A stretch of DNA of 64,000 bases from Sphingobacteriaceae bacterium (GCA_903642215.1 CAHJWG010000011.1:1-64000); one strand, 5' to 3'. Counted from the first letter of the stretch, positions 35,058-45,319 are shown. Made by a program: numbers and translations. Notes: generated by a model from the sequence alone, not told the origin.

Positions 35058-38000
35058 TTAAAATTGAAGGTTGACACCAAAAGCAAGTGTGCGGGTTACC
35101 GGATAATTAGTTGCATCGATACCGGATTCTAAAATATTGGTATTGAATAATTCCGGTGATGAACCACTGTAACGTTTTAAAATAAATAAATTTTGTGAGG
35201 TAACATATACGCGCAAACGTGAAATATTAGCACGTTTAAGCAAAACAGCCGGTATGGTGTAACCCAATGTTAAATTGTTTAAACGCAAGTAAGCACCAGA
35301 TTCTATAAAATAGGTTGATGGCGGTGTACTTTCTGTAATTACATTAGGATTAGTATTGGATGGATTGGCAGTTGTAAAACGGCTATTTGCATAAGCTGAT
35401 TCAATATTGTCATTGCTGCTTCCGCGGATATTCTTTTTACCGTTGTAAATTTTGTTTCCCCAGTTACCGGTAAAATCCGCACTTAAATCTACATTGTTGT
35501 AGCTTAAACCTAAGTTAAAGCCTCCGTAATATTTAGGTTGATAAGAACCTGCATAAACTCTGTCGTTGGCATCAATTCTACCATCACTATTAATATCAGC
35601 ATATTTTAGGCCGCCAATCTTATTAGCTTCAAAAGTATTTGTTGGTGCAGCAGCAGCTTCAGCCTGAGTTTGAAAAACACCTGTAGCCTGCAACACATAA
35701 TAACTGCCGATTGGCTGGCCATTATCTGTACGGGTTATAGTACGGGAATTTGCACCGCCGGCAAATAATGTTTGTCCGCCGTTTAAACCGATCACGTTAT
35801 TTTTATTATAGCTGATGTTGGCTCCAACGTAATAGGTCAGCTTATCGCTGATCTTATCATTCCAGCGTAAAGCAAATTCAACACCCTTGTTGCTGTAAGA
35901 TGCAGCGTTTGTCACGTACCGGTTATCAGGATCGCCCAATATGCCCGGCAAGGTTACCAGCGTTAAAGCGTTCTGTACTTTTTTATTGTAATAATCTGCT
36001 TCTCCTGTTAAGCGGTTATTTAAAAATGCAAAATCCAAACCTATATCAAGCTGATCTGTAGTTTCCCACTTCAAATTTGTATTTTTTATATCCTGGATAA
36101 CACTACCCAAATTGAGTTGTCCGTTATTGAAATAATAAGGTACGTTTGAAGTTGCGGTAACGATGAACAGGGATTGATCGATGTTATCATTACCTAATTT
36201 TCCGTAGCTGGCACGCAATTTTAACTGATCGAATATATTGCTGTCTTTTAAAAATGATTCTTCAGAAATTACCCAGCCGGCACCAACCGTATAGAAATTA
36301 CCGTAACGTTCGCTAAATTTTGAGCTTCCGTCTCTACGCAAAGAACCGCTTAACAAATATTTTCCGGCGTAACCATAATTTATCCGGCCAACGAAAGATT
36401 GCCTGGTAAATAAACCACCGCCATTATTGCTGATTGAAGCAACATCCGGGTTACCCAAACTTAAAAACCATTGATCTTTGTTTGCAGGAACATCCTGACG
36501 TGTGCCATTAAGAAAATTTGATTTGCCTTTCTCTGTAACAATACCGCCCAATACGGTTAAGTGGTGCTGGCCGAAGGTTTTATCAAAAGTAATGGTGTTG
36601 TCCCAGGTGTATTGATAGGAATCATCGTTTTGTACAAACAAAGAACTGTTTGCCTGGCGTTGGTTACCGCCTCCAACAGTAAAAGTATTTCCATCAGCAT
36701 TAAACTGATACAAATAGTTTTTCTGGTTATTGTAACGTATATCCGTGTTAAAAGCAGAATGTAGAGTAAGCGAGCTTACCGGCTTATAATCCAAAGCCAC
36801 ATTGCCCTGAATACGATTGTTAAGTGTAAAATTATTTGCCTTGTCTAACTGTAGCAAAGGATTACCAACATTTCCCCAGGCAGAAGTATTTCCATATTTA
36901 CCATTACCATCAACCGAAGCAATAATTGGTGCCGCACGGTAAACGTTACCATAAATACCGCCAATGTTGACTGCTTGTTCGGCACCGCGGCTTAAAGATA
37001 ACTGTTCACTAAATTTTAGTTTGTTGGTAATGTTTACATCGTTGTTTGCGCGAAAAGTGAACCGCTGAAATCCGTTTGTTTTGATAACACCTTGGTCATC
37101 CAAATAATTAGCACTTAAAAAGTAGGTATTTCTTTCAGATCCGCCGGCAACAGAAATATTATGATTGGTTGTAAAAGCCGTGCGCGAAACTGCTTTTGCC
37201 CAATCTGTACTGCCCGGAATAGTTAAAGGAGCTTTATCATCCGCAGCAATTCTGCCCGGATTGGCATCGTTTAAATAGGCAACATATTGTCCTCGATCGG
37301 CTAATTTTATCTGATTGGCAACTTCCCTGTAACCAACATTTGCATCGTAACTTACTACCGCAGGGCCGTTTTTACCTTTTTTAGTGGTGATAATAACCAC
37401 ACCGTTAGCACCGCGTACACCATAAATTGCTGCAGATGCATCTTTTAACACATCTAAAGTTAAAATATCTGAATTGTTGATGTTACGGATATCATCTGTT
37501 AGTACGCCATCAACTACATATAACGGATTGGCTCCGCCTAAAACAGAACCTGTACCCCGAATACGTAATATTGGGGCTGAATTTGGCTGGCCGGATGATA
37601 ACACTTGCACGCCGGCAACTTTACCCTGTAAAGCTTGCGTTGGCGTTTGTACCGGCTGCTTGGCAAGCTGATCTCCGTTAACGCTTGCAACTGCACCGGT
37701 AACATCCCTGCGGCGCTGCGTACCGTAGCCAACTACAACCACTTGCGCAAGTTGGGTTGCCGCCAAAACAAGTTTAACATCTATAGTAGTTTGATTGCCA
37801 ACTGCCACTTGCTCTGTATTGTAGCCCACGTAAGTAAAAACAAGTGTAGCGTTGGCGGGTGCAGTGATGCTGAACGTACCGTTAACATCAGTTTGTGTAC
37901 CGGTGGTGGTTCCTTTTACTAAAACGCTTACACCAATTAAAGTTTCTCCTGATGAAGCATCAGTTAATTTTCCTTTAATTATTTGTTGTGCAAAAGAAGC

Positions 38001-38060
38001 ATTTATAAAAAGGAGCAACAGCAGTACCGCACCAAATAGGTTGGTAAAAAGTTTTCTCAT
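35058..38060 (-). CDS. susC: SusC/RagA TonB-dependent outer-membrane transporter
   Basis: A 1000-residue SusC-like protein. After a signal peptide (ends SFAQ) comes a carboxypeptidase-like domain (about 28-105, IIKGKLTDASSGETLIGVSVLVKG), then the plug with VVVGYGTQRRRDVTGAVASV and YVVDGVLTDDIRNIN, and a long beta-barrel ending in an aromatic residue (LQF). It imports oligosaccharides using TonB energy. It is the first gene of the six-gene PUL. No anti-sigma or hybrid two-component regulator gene flanks it. Confidence 0.94.
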   Translation of the reverse strand: MRKLFTNLFGAVLLLLLFINASFAQQIIKGKLTDASSGETLIGVSVLVKGTTTGTQTDVNGTFSITAPANATLVFTYVGYNTEQVAVGNQTTIDVKLVLAATQLAQVVVVGYGTQRRRDVTGAVASVNGDQLAKQPVQTPTQALQGKVAGVQVLSSGQPNSAPILRIRGTGSVLGGANPLYVVDGVLTDDIRNINNSDILTLDVLKDASAAIYGVRGANGVVIITTKKGKNGPAVVSYDANVGYREVANQIKLADRGQYVAYLNDANPGRIAADDKAPLTIPGSTDWAKAVSRTAFTTNHNISVAGGSERNTYFLSANYLDDQGVIKTNGFQRFTFRANNDVNITNKLKFSEQLSLSRGAEQAVNIGGIYGNVYRAAPIIASVDGNGKYGNTSAWGNVGNPLLQLDKANNFTLNNRIQGNVALDYKPVSSLTLHSAFNTDIRYNNQKNYLYQFNADGNTFTVGGGNQRQANSSLFVQNDDSYQYTWDNTITFDKTFGQHHLTVLGGIVTEKGKSNFLNGTRQDVPANKDQWFLSLGNPDVASISNNGGGLFTRQSFVGRINYGYAGKYLLSGSLRRDGSSKFSERYGNFYTVGAGWVISEESFLKDSNIFDQLKLRASYGKLGNDNIDQSLFIVTATSNVPYYFNNGQLNLGSVIQDIKNTNLKWETTDQLDIGLDFAFLNNRLTGEADYYNKKVQNALTLVTLPGILGDPDNRYVTNAASYSNKGVEFALRWNDKISDKLTYYVGANISYNKNNVIGLNGGQTLFAGGANSRTITRTDNGQPIGSYYVLQATGVFQTQAEAAAAPTNTFEANKIGGLKYADINSDGRIDANDRVYAGSYQPKYYGGFNLGLSYNNVDLSADFTGNWGNKIYNGKKNIRGSSNDNIESAYANSRFTTANPSNTNPNVITESTPPSTYFIESGAYLRLNNLTLGYTIPAVLLKRANISRLRVYVTSQNLFILKRYSGSSPELFNTNILESGIDATNYPVTRTLAFGVNLQF

Positions 38061-38095
38061 AAATAGATTGTGGTTGTTAATTGGTTTAATCTTTA

Positions 38096-38103
38096 CAAAT
38101 GTA
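38096..38103 (-). promoter_or_regulatory. Putative -7 element for the PUL
   Basis: TACATTTG on the minus strand matches TAnnTTTG and lies 35 bases upstream of the susC-like ATG. A TTTTA about 20 bases further upstream is a poor -33, so regulation by an activator is likely. Confidence 0.4.
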
Positions 38104-38318
38104 ACAACTAAATTACTGCGTAAAAATATATTTTACCTGCTTACAGCATGTTTTTGGATAGCACGATTATTTTGACTATCTTAAAATCTATCAACCTATA
38201 TTTAGGAACGTTTCAGAATAATAACATTTCAAAATTTGGTTTACATTTACCAGCGAAAGGCCATTAATGGTGGCTCAAGTTTTTTCAATCTGATAAATTT
38301 CCTGTTAATTATACTGCT

Positions 38319-38714
38319 GTGAAAACTACAATACTTATATCGAGAATTTTACTGGGCTTTTTATATTTAACATTCGGCCTTGATTATTTTCTGCATTTTA
38401 TACCTTATCAGCCGCCTTTACATCCTGGTGCAGCCGGCTTGTTTAAGGCCGGACTCATGGCATCGGGCTACTTTTATCCGATGCAGAAAACGATTCAAAT
38501 ATTAGGCGGTATTTCATTATTGATCAACCGTTATCCGGCATTTTCGGCAGTGGTACTATTTCCGATTAGCCTGAATGTATTTTTATTTCATACGCTTCTC
38601 GTACCCTCGGGATGGTTGATGGGTGTGCTATTACTGGTTCCTAATTTACTTTTAGGATACGGCTACCAAAAATATTATGCCCCAATATTTACCGCAAAAC
38701 CGGATGCAGCGTAA
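38319..38714 (+). CDS. DoxX-like membrane protein
   Basis: A 131-residue membrane protein with four hydrophobic segments, of DoxX/DoxD-like type (FLYLTFGLDYFLHF, LFKAGLMASGYFYPMQKTIQILGGISLL). The family is ill-defined functionally and includes quinone-oxidoreductase subunits and stress proteins. The start is a GTG at 38319. No better ATG lies within the conserved N-terminus. It is a single gene in the opposite direction to its neighbours. Confidence 0.78.
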   Translation: MKTTILISRILLGFLYLTFGLDYFLHFIPYQPPLHPGAAGLFKAGLMASGYFYPMQKTIQILGGISLLINRYPAFSAVVLFPISLNVFLFHTLLVPSGWLMGVLLLVPNLLLGYGYQKYYAPIFTAKPDAA

Positions 38715-38747
38715 CAGGGAAAAATAGATTACCCTTAAAAAACAGGT

Positions 38748-38762
38748 GGTAAAAGAAGCATC
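38748..38762 (-). repeat. Dispersed motif copy, form A, convergent gap
   Basis: GGTAAAAGAAGCATC on the plus strand lies between the convergent doxX-like and trhO genes. Confidence 0.65.
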
Positions 38763-38791
38763 GATATTTAGTGTGAAAATTGGAGAAAACT

Positions 38792-39754
38792 TTACAGTTC
38801 GGTTTGTACCAGTTTTAACTGTTTAGCTGATACTTTAACCGGTTGCGGCACTTTTACATAATAACCGGTTCCGTCGTAAACGCGTTTCCTCGGATGCATT
38901 TTACATGCTTCAGAACAACAGCCATCCAACTCCCAACCACAGGCTTCGCATTGGGTAAAATGTTCATTGCACTCGGGATTGGCGCAGTTAATCATTTTTG
39001 GTGTTTCGGCACCGCAATTTAAACAGCGGGAAATTACAACCGGGTTTACAATGTTAACGTCAACAGATAAACGGCTATCAAAAACGTAACATTTGCCTTC
39101 AAAATCCTTTCCGCCTGCTTCTTTTCCATATTTAATAATGCCGCCGTGCAACTGGTAAACGTTTTCAAAACCTTCATGCAGCAACAAAGCCGAAGCTTTT
39201 TCGCACTTGATACCGCCGGTACAGTAAGTCAGTATTTTTTTGTCCTTAAAAGAAGCAAGCTGGTTAATCATCTCCGGGAAATCCCGAAAATTATCAATAT
39301 CCAGCGTAACTGCATTTTTAAATTTACCGAGATTGTGTTCGTAATTTGATCGCACATCCAGCACAACCACATCGTCACGGTCTTTCATTTCCAAAAATTC
39401 TTTTGGGTTGAGGTGAATTCCGGTTTGTTTATTCGGATCGATCAGCTGCGGATCGCGCAGGCCGGAATGCACAATTTCTGATTTGTACCGCACGTGCATT
39501 TTTACAAAAGTAGGGTCGGCAACATCATCAATTTTAAAATCGATTTTAGTAAAACGAGGATCGGCATGAAGCGTTTGCATATAAGTTTCGCATGCTTCTT
39601 TTATGCCCGAAATTGTTCCGTTTAAACCTTCGTCTGCCACAATGATGCGGCCAACCAAGCCTAAACTTTTACAAAATTTTAAATGATCTGCAGCAAAAGC
39701 TTCTGCATTTTCTATCGGAACGTAGCAGTAATATAAAATGGTTTGATAATTCAT
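38792..39754 (-). CDS. trhO: tRNA uridine(34) hydroxylase TrhO (rhodanese-domain)
   Basis: A 320-residue protein of the YceA/TrhO family. An N-terminal TrhO-specific region with VGRIIVADEGLNGTISG is followed by a rhodanese domain (about 120-210) with catalytic Cys in LTYCTGGIKCEKA, and a C-terminal Cys-rich domain (RCLNCGAETPKMINCANPECNEHFTQCEACGW, possibly metal binding). It hydroxylates U34 of some tRNAs in an oxygen-dependent way. Cytosolic. It is monocistronic. Confidence 0.93.
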   Translation of the reverse strand: MNYQTILYYCYVPIENAEAFAADHLKFCKSLGLVGRIIVADEGLNGTISGIKEACETYMQTLHADPRFTKIDFKIDDVADPTFVKMHVRYKSEIVHSGLRDPQLIDPNKQTGIHLNPKEFLEMKDRDDVVVLDVRSNYEHNLGKFKNAVTLDIDNFRDFPEMINQLASFKDKKILTYCTGGIKCEKASALLLHEGFENVYQLHGGIIKYGKEAGGKDFEGKCYVFDSRLSVDVNIVNPVVISRCLNCGAETPKMINCANPECNEHFTQCEACGWELDGCCSEACKMHPRKRVYDGTGYYVKVPQPVKVSAKQLKLVQTEL

Positions 39755-39892
39755 AACAACATTGATACTGGTGTAAACAGCGTAAAATGAAGCACAAATG
39801 TAAGGAGAAAGGCTGATGGTTAATAGTAATTAGTTCATGGTTTTTAACACAGCAAGTAACTATCAAACATGAACTATCATCTTTTACCTCTC

Positions 39893-42364
39893 CTAAAATC
39901 CATAATAAATCCTGAATCCCTGATGTACTTTCTTTTCTGCATCGTAAGCGATGCCATAATCTACCCGAAAAATAAAGCGTTGCAAGCCAACATAAAATTC
40001 AGAATAACTCCTGTAACTTGGCGTGTTTCCTTGCTGCGGGGATTGTGTTAAGTAAGATGCGCCCACAATTTCTGCTAACTTAAGCTTGCGCATAAACGGC
40101 ACTTTATTAAGCAGAAAGCCGGAAAAATTATGTTCGTAATGGCCTTCCAGGTATTTTTTATTGGTGCTAAATGGATAAAAATCAAGAAAATGGAACGAGC
40201 CGATTTCCGGGTTAAAAGTTTTGCTTTGGTTACCCAGAAAATGTTTGTAATCCGGGTAAAAGATTTCCTTTTCATTAAAAAATTTACCGGCCGAAACCAG
40301 GAACGAAGAATAGCCGAACAAGCCTAACCTGATCCTGCTTTGAAAAATACTTACTGATGCGAAACTGTAATCCTCATCAGAACCTAAAACCGTAAACGCT
40401 TTGCGGTAATTTAACCTTACCTGCGGATATTTGGACGGTTCGTAATAGCGGCCGTCGGGTCGGGTTGTATATTTTTGATCAAAAGTAAATAACGCAGATG
40501 CGTTAAAAGTTAAAGATTGATACTCCGGGAATAACTGCGTTTCGGCAGCCGGGTTTAACGGGTTGTTGGAAGTAAGATCATTATCCTGGTTAATTTTGTT
40601 CAGCATCGCTGTGTTATACAACTGCTTATGATTGGCATATTCTAATTGGCCGCTCAGCAAAACGCCCCTGGCCACTTCGCGCTGCGTACCAAACATGGCA
40701 GCTTCCGAGCGGTAAAGCTTCAGATAATTTTGGTCAAAAAACAATGTTCCCAAAGAGTTAATCAGCAAACTTTGCGTTCCCAGATTATTTAAATCAAGTA
40801 TATCCGACCCGATTTTACCAAAAATTGTTCCCTGGTTTACCGGATCGTAACGATAACTTGCTGCTGCATTTAAACTTAAAAGATGATTGGCAAACCCGTA
40901 ACGGATATTTGGCGTAACAGAAAAAGCCTGCCGCAACTCGTTACTTTTGGTGTAAGTGGCTTTTAAATTTACCGTAAAACCTTCTACCGTATTGTAATGG
41001 ATTAACTTAAAAGCTGCCGGAAACGAAATAGATGTATAATTAAACCGATCATATTTAAAATAACCGGCAATCAGAAACGGAAAAAACTTAAAGTGATTAT
41101 TGGCTTTTTCAACAGAATCGAGATATTGTTTACTTTGTTTTCTGCCGGCCGTATCATCTCGAAATTTATAGTTTTTCTGTTCTTCGGCACTCAGCGGCAC
41201 CGGCCGGTTATTTTTCCAGTACACCGAATCTTTTTTATTCACTTCCTTGGTAACCTTCATAATTTCGCCATTGAAGAAATTTTTAGGAAACTGCGGATCA
41301 ATATTGTAATTACTGTAAATACCGATGAAATATCCGTCAAACTGAAAACCGAAAACTTTACCTTTAAAGCCAAAATTTACAAAAGCCGGCTGCCAAAGGT
41401 TATTTTTAATTGGGATATATTGCTGACTCAAATTTAATGTATCCACAAAATTAATCTGAGAATCTTTGGTGAGGTGCAAATCCACACTGTAAATACGCCA
41501 CTGGCCATCAACAATGTAAATGTTTCCCCGAAAAACCGGATCAAACGTGCGGCGCGGGATTACCTGGATTTTATCAATCGTTTGCCCGTTAATTACATCT
41601 GTACCTAATAATTTATAGCGATAATAAAACAGTGCATTATCAGCAACCGGCGAAATAAAGCCGCGGTTAGATAACCCTCTGATTTCGATAAGATTTTGAT
41701 AAAAAGATAATTGCAGATCGGAAGCGCGGTTAAAACTGAAGCTATTGTTGCGGCCGGCAATTTTGGAAGAAACCATTATTTCTTTAATCTTCCCCGGTTC
41801 TTCATAATTAAAGTGAGATTCTGATTCCGACAGGTAAATAATCCCCTGCCGGTTAGAATCCAACTGCAAAACTTTCTGCACATCTCTGCCTAAAATTTTT
41901 TTCGGCGCGCTCAGTAATTTTTGTACACCTTTAATATAAACATCACAGGAATAAGCTTTTAGCTCCGTTAAATACTGTTTTCTTTTACGGATGGCTTTGC
42001 GGATAATTGCATAAGCCGGATCTTCTCCGCCGCCGCCAACCGATACTTCTTTTAGCTGGTAAATTTCTTTATCCAAAACAACATTGTGCTGCAAATTTGC
42101 ACTGCCAACGGTTAAAGTTTCTACTTTTTGCTTAAAACCTACAAAGCGGTAAACTACATCATAAGTACCCGGCTGAACCCGAAACTGGTATAATCCTTTA
42201 TCATTTGCAGAAGTTCCTTTAGTTGTATTGGTGATGTAAACAGAAGTAAACGGAACGGGGTTGCCTTGCGTATCTGTAATTTTCCCGGAGATTAAATATT
42301 GCTGGCAGAAGCTTTGGGAAACAAAAAAAAGCGGCGTAAGCAGTAGCAGTAAAAGTTTTTTCAT
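39893..42364 (-). CDS. DUF5686 outer-membrane protein with carboxypeptidase-like domain, paralogue A
   Basis: An 823-residue outer-membrane protein with a signal peptide (ends QSFCQQ), an N-terminal carboxypeptidase-like regulatory domain (ISGKITDTQGNPVPFTSVYI, residues 25-100) and a long DUF5686 region ending in barrel-like strands (FGFQFDGYF, and a C-terminal aromatic end IYYGF). DUF5686 proteins are common in Bacteroidota and their function is unknown. Closely related to the next gene upstream: both contain AYAIIRKAIRKR and NRPVPL segments. Each has its own upstream gap. Confidence 0.88.
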   Translation of the reverse strand: MKKLLLLLLTPLFFVSQSFCQQYLISGKITDTQGNPVPFTSVYITNTTKGTSANDKGLYQFRVQPGTYDVVYRFVGFKQKVETLTVGSANLQHNVVLDKEIYQLKEVSVGGGGEDPAYAIIRKAIRKRKQYLTELKAYSCDVYIKGVQKLLSAPKKILGRDVQKVLQLDSNRQGIIYLSESESHFNYEEPGKIKEIMVSSKIAGRNNSFSFNRASDLQLSFYQNLIEIRGLSNRGFISPVADNALFYYRYKLLGTDVINGQTIDKIQVIPRRTFDPVFRGNIYIVDGQWRIYSVDLHLTKDSQINFVDTLNLSQQYIPIKNNLWQPAFVNFGFKGKVFGFQFDGYFIGIYSNYNIDPQFPKNFFNGEIMKVTKEVNKKDSVYWKNNRPVPLSAEEQKNYKFRDDTAGRKQSKQYLDSVEKANNHFKFFPFLIAGYFKYDRFNYTSISFPAAFKLIHYNTVEGFTVNLKATYTKSNELRQAFSVTPNIRYGFANHLLSLNAAASYRYDPVNQGTIFGKIGSDILDLNNLGTQSLLINSLGTLFFDQNYLKLYRSEAAMFGTQREVARGVLLSGQLEYANHKQLYNTAMLNKINQDNDLTSNNPLNPAAETQLFPEYQSLTFNASALFTFDQKYTTRPDGRYYEPSKYPQVRLNYRKAFTVLGSDEDYSFASVSIFQSRIRLGLFGYSSFLVSAGKFFNEKEIFYPDYKHFLGNQSKTFNPEIGSFHFLDFYPFSTNKKYLEGHYEHNFSGFLLNKVPFMRKLKLAEIVGASYLTQSPQQGNTPSYRSYSEFYVGLQRFIFRVDYGIAYDAEKKVHQGFRIYYGF

Positions 42365-42519
42365 TATGATGTTATCGTTGGATAATTTGCTTGTGCAAAC
42401 TTTAAAATTTACAAATATTACGATGTTTAATATTTTTTGAGCCGTGCAAAATGCCTTGAATATAGTTATTATACAGGAAGGTTTTTAATTATTACTACGT
42501 TTATTTTTAAAGATGATAA

Positions 42520-42534
42520 CATGCTTCTTTTAAG
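42520..42534 (+). repeat. Dispersed motif copy, form A
   Basis: CATGCTTCTTTTAAG lies in the 190-bp gap between the two DUF5686 genes, 21 bases after the stop codon of the upstream (paralogue B) gene. Confidence 0.65.
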
Positions 42535-42554
42535 GACAAAAAGTTGGTATTGCT

Positions 42555-45023
42555 TTATAAACTGTAAACATACCGAAAGCCCTGATAAATTTTATGATTG
42601 CCGTCAAAAGCAAAACCGTAATCAAAACGGATCAGTAGTTTTTTGATCCCGAAATAAAACTCATGGTAATTTTGTAAAATTCCCTGGGTTAAAAACGAAC
42701 CGCCAACTATTTCTTCCAGCCTCAGTTTACGGATAAAAGGCATCCGGTTTAAAAAATAGCCGCCGAAATTGTGTTCCACATGGCCTTCTAAATAGTTACG
42801 GTTGGTGCTGTAAATATAGTAATTGAGGTAATGGAAACTGCCCAGCGATGAATCAAAAACAAAAGGCTGCCCGCCTCTAAACTGTTTATAGTCAGGATAA
42901 TATAAGTTCTTATGGTTGAGGAATGATCCTCCGGAGAAAAAATAGGACGAATAGCCGTAAATCCCCATGTGCAAACGATCCTGAAAAATATCTAAAGAAA
43001 GGAAATCATAATTTATGGAAGAACCTAAAAGCGGGAACCCTTTACGGTAATTTACCCGAAGCCGCGGATAAATGGAAGGTTCAATATATTTTCCGTCCGG
43101 CCGGATCGTATATTCCTGATGGAAAGTAAAGGTGGCAGAACCACTGAAAGTTAGTGCCCGGTAACGCGGAAAAAGCGGTACATCGCTGCCGGGATCTAAC
43201 GGGTTGTTTGACGATTCCGGCACGCCGTTACGCAAAATGCGCGGTGTAATCTGCGTGCTGTCTGCACCAGAACTTGTGTAAAAGTTATTTAAACTGCGCC
43301 GGTCAGCGTATTCTACTAAACCATTTAACAAAATACCGTTTTCTACCTCGCCCTGAGAACCGGCCTGTATAAATTTGGATTGGTACAGCTTCAACAAATT
43401 ATGCTCGGCAAACAAAGTACTCAGCGTATTTAAAAACAGGCTGACCGTCCCGGAGTTATTTAAATCCAAAAAATCTGTTCCGATTTTACCATAAATACTG
43501 GCTTGTTTCTGCGGATTATATCTGTAGGAAGCATAAACATTGGCATTTAATAACTGCCTGGCAAAACTATAACGGACAACCGGCCTCACATCCAGCGTTT
43601 TACCGTTTGGGGCAAAGCGTTTATAGCGCGGTGCCAGGTTAATTCCCCAGCGCTCTACCGAGTTGTAAAAAACAATATCTTTAGGCGATTGGATGTTATA
43701 GGTTTGTTTCCCCTCTAAACTTTTGATCGTGTAACCATTTAATATCCAGGGAATAACTAAAAAATGGTTGTTGATCTTTTTAGCAGAATCAAGGTATTGA
43801 ACCGATTGCCGTTTTTTGCCCAAACTATCTTTGTTAACATAGTAAATATCTTCCTGCCGTGTTAGCGGAACGGGCCGGTTATCTTTCCAGTAAACAGAAT
43901 CCCTTCTGGAAGCTTGTTTTGGGATTTCCATTACCTGCCGGTTAAAAAAATCAGCCGGGAAATCGGGATTGATTTGGTAATCAGAATAAATACCTTCGTA
44001 ATAACTGCCAAAAACAAAGCCTAAAATTTTACCGCGAAGATTAAAACGGGTAGAAGCCGGTAGCCAAACATCATCCTTAACGGGAATAAACTGCTGGATA
44101 AGCTGCAACGAATCCACAAAACTGATGTTTGCCAGTTTATACAATTTTAAATCCAAACTGTGGATGCGCCAATCGCCATCCGTAATATAAATAAACCCGT
44201 TAAAAGAAGGGTCGCTTTTACGCTTGGCTATCACTTCTATTTTATGGATCAGCAGGCCGCTTTCTGTAAAATCTCCCCGAAATTTATATCTGTAAAAACC
44301 TAAAGCGTTACCGGCAATCGGCGAAACAAACGAGCGGTTACTCAATGCATCCCAATGCACTAAATTTTTGTAAAAGTCTGTTTGGATATCGAAAGCGCGG
44401 TTAAAAGAAACGCCCGGATGATCACCTGCGGCGCGGGATGCAATCAAAACTTCCTTGATGTTGCGCGGCCGTGAAAAGTTAAACTGCGAGCTGGCTTCCG
44501 ACTGGTAAATAATACTGTTACCGTTTTTGTTGAGGCTAAGTGCTTTAATTACGCTGTCTTTTAAATAACGTTTTGGCCCGCTAAGCAACTTCTGCACACC
44601 TTTTAAGTAAACATTACACGAGTAACTATCCACCTGTTTCTCGTAAAAACGCCGTTTAGAAATCGCTTTTCTGATGATGGCATAAGCAGGATCCTTCTCT
44701 TTTGCAGATGCTTTTTTTAGCACATAATTTTCTGGCGAAAGCTCGATATTGATTATCGTATCCTGCTTTAAATCTATCCGAACGATACCTTGCTTTTGCC
44801 CGATATTGCGATAAATTAAATTGTAAGAACCGGGATTAAGCCGCAAACGATAAAAACCACGCTCGTTGGCCAAAGTTCCTATAGTGGTATGTTCTGCAAA
44901 AACAGCCGTAATCGGCAGCCGTTTACCGTTAAGGCCTGTAATCGTACCGGTAACTTCCAGTTGCTGGGCAACAGCAAATGCAGGGAACAGCAGTACACAA
45001 ACATACAGTAAGCATTTAAGCAT
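42555..45023 (-). CDS. DUF5686 outer-membrane protein with carboxypeptidase-like domain, paralogue B
   Basis: An 822-residue paralogue of the preceding gene. The ATG at 45023 (MLKCLLYVCVLLFPAFAVAQ) was chosen because it starts a clean signal peptide; a TTG reading from 45038 would add five residues. Carboxypeptidase-like domain at about 20-95, then DUF5686 with AYAIIRKAISKRRFYEKQ, SVYWKDNRPVPLTRQE and a C-terminal barrel (GFAFDGNHKIYQGFRYVYSL). Domain order and length match paralogue A, indicating an old tandem duplication. Function unknown. Confidence 0.88.
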   Translation of the reverse strand: MLKCLLYVCVLLFPAFAVAQQLEVTGTITGLNGKRLPITAVFAEHTTIGTLANERGFYRLRLNPGSYNLIYRNIGQKQGIVRIDLKQDTIINIELSPENYVLKKASAKEKDPAYAIIRKAISKRRFYEKQVDSYSCNVYLKGVQKLLSGPKRYLKDSVIKALSLNKNGNSIIYQSEASSQFNFSRPRNIKEVLIASRAAGDHPGVSFNRAFDIQTDFYKNLVHWDALSNRSFVSPIAGNALGFYRYKFRGDFTESGLLIHKIEVIAKRKSDPSFNGFIYITDGDWRIHSLDLKLYKLANISFVDSLQLIQQFIPVKDDVWLPASTRFNLRGKILGFVFGSYYEGIYSDYQINPDFPADFFNRQVMEIPKQASRRDSVYWKDNRPVPLTRQEDIYYVNKDSLGKKRQSVQYLDSAKKINNHFLVIPWILNGYTIKSLEGKQTYNIQSPKDIVFYNSVERWGINLAPRYKRFAPNGKTLDVRPVVRYSFARQLLNANVYASYRYNPQKQASIYGKIGTDFLDLNNSGTVSLFLNTLSTLFAEHNLLKLYQSKFIQAGSQGEVENGILLNGLVEYADRRSLNNFYTSSGADSTQITPRILRNGVPESSNNPLDPGSDVPLFPRYRALTFSGSATFTFHQEYTIRPDGKYIEPSIYPRLRVNYRKGFPLLGSSINYDFLSLDIFQDRLHMGIYGYSSYFFSGGSFLNHKNLYYPDYKQFRGGQPFVFDSSLGSFHYLNYYIYSTNRNYLEGHVEHNFGGYFLNRMPFIRKLRLEEIVGGSFLTQGILQNYHEFYFGIKKLLIRFDYGFAFDGNHKIYQGFRYVYSL

Positions 45024-45196
45024 GAAACACAAATACAATTAAATAGTATTAACGTAGATCATTTTAACGGGTAAAAGTTTTATCTCTGATAAATTAACCG
45101 GGTAAATAAACATAAATTTATGGATTAGATTGTATCAAAGCCGGTTATCTTTCCATCATCAAACTGATTTTACAACAATCATCCCGGTTTTTATAC

Positions 45197-45211
45197 GGTA
45201 AAAGAAGCATG
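45197..45211 (-). repeat. Dispersed motif copy, form A, divergent gap
   Basis: GGTAAAAGAAGCATG on the plus strand lies about midway between the two divergent start codons. Confidence 0.65.
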
Positions 45212-45311
45212 ACAATCCTCTAACAATCAATATTTTAAACTTTTACTTATATGGCTAATCCGTTATAATTACTCATCTTACCAAAAAAACAACATTTAGG
45301 TTTATAACCCT

Positions 45312-45319
45312 TATTTTTG
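45312..45319 (+). promoter_or_regulatory. Putative -7 element for pheS
   Basis: TATTTTTG matches TAnnTTTG, 38 bases before the pheS ATG. No convincing -33 TTTG at the usual distance. Confidence 0.4.

Noticed and set aside
39820-39892. Inverted TAGTTCATG / CATGAACTA pair as a terminator
   Set aside because: Arms are about 9 bp and about 30 bases apart with no U-tract; too weak to call.
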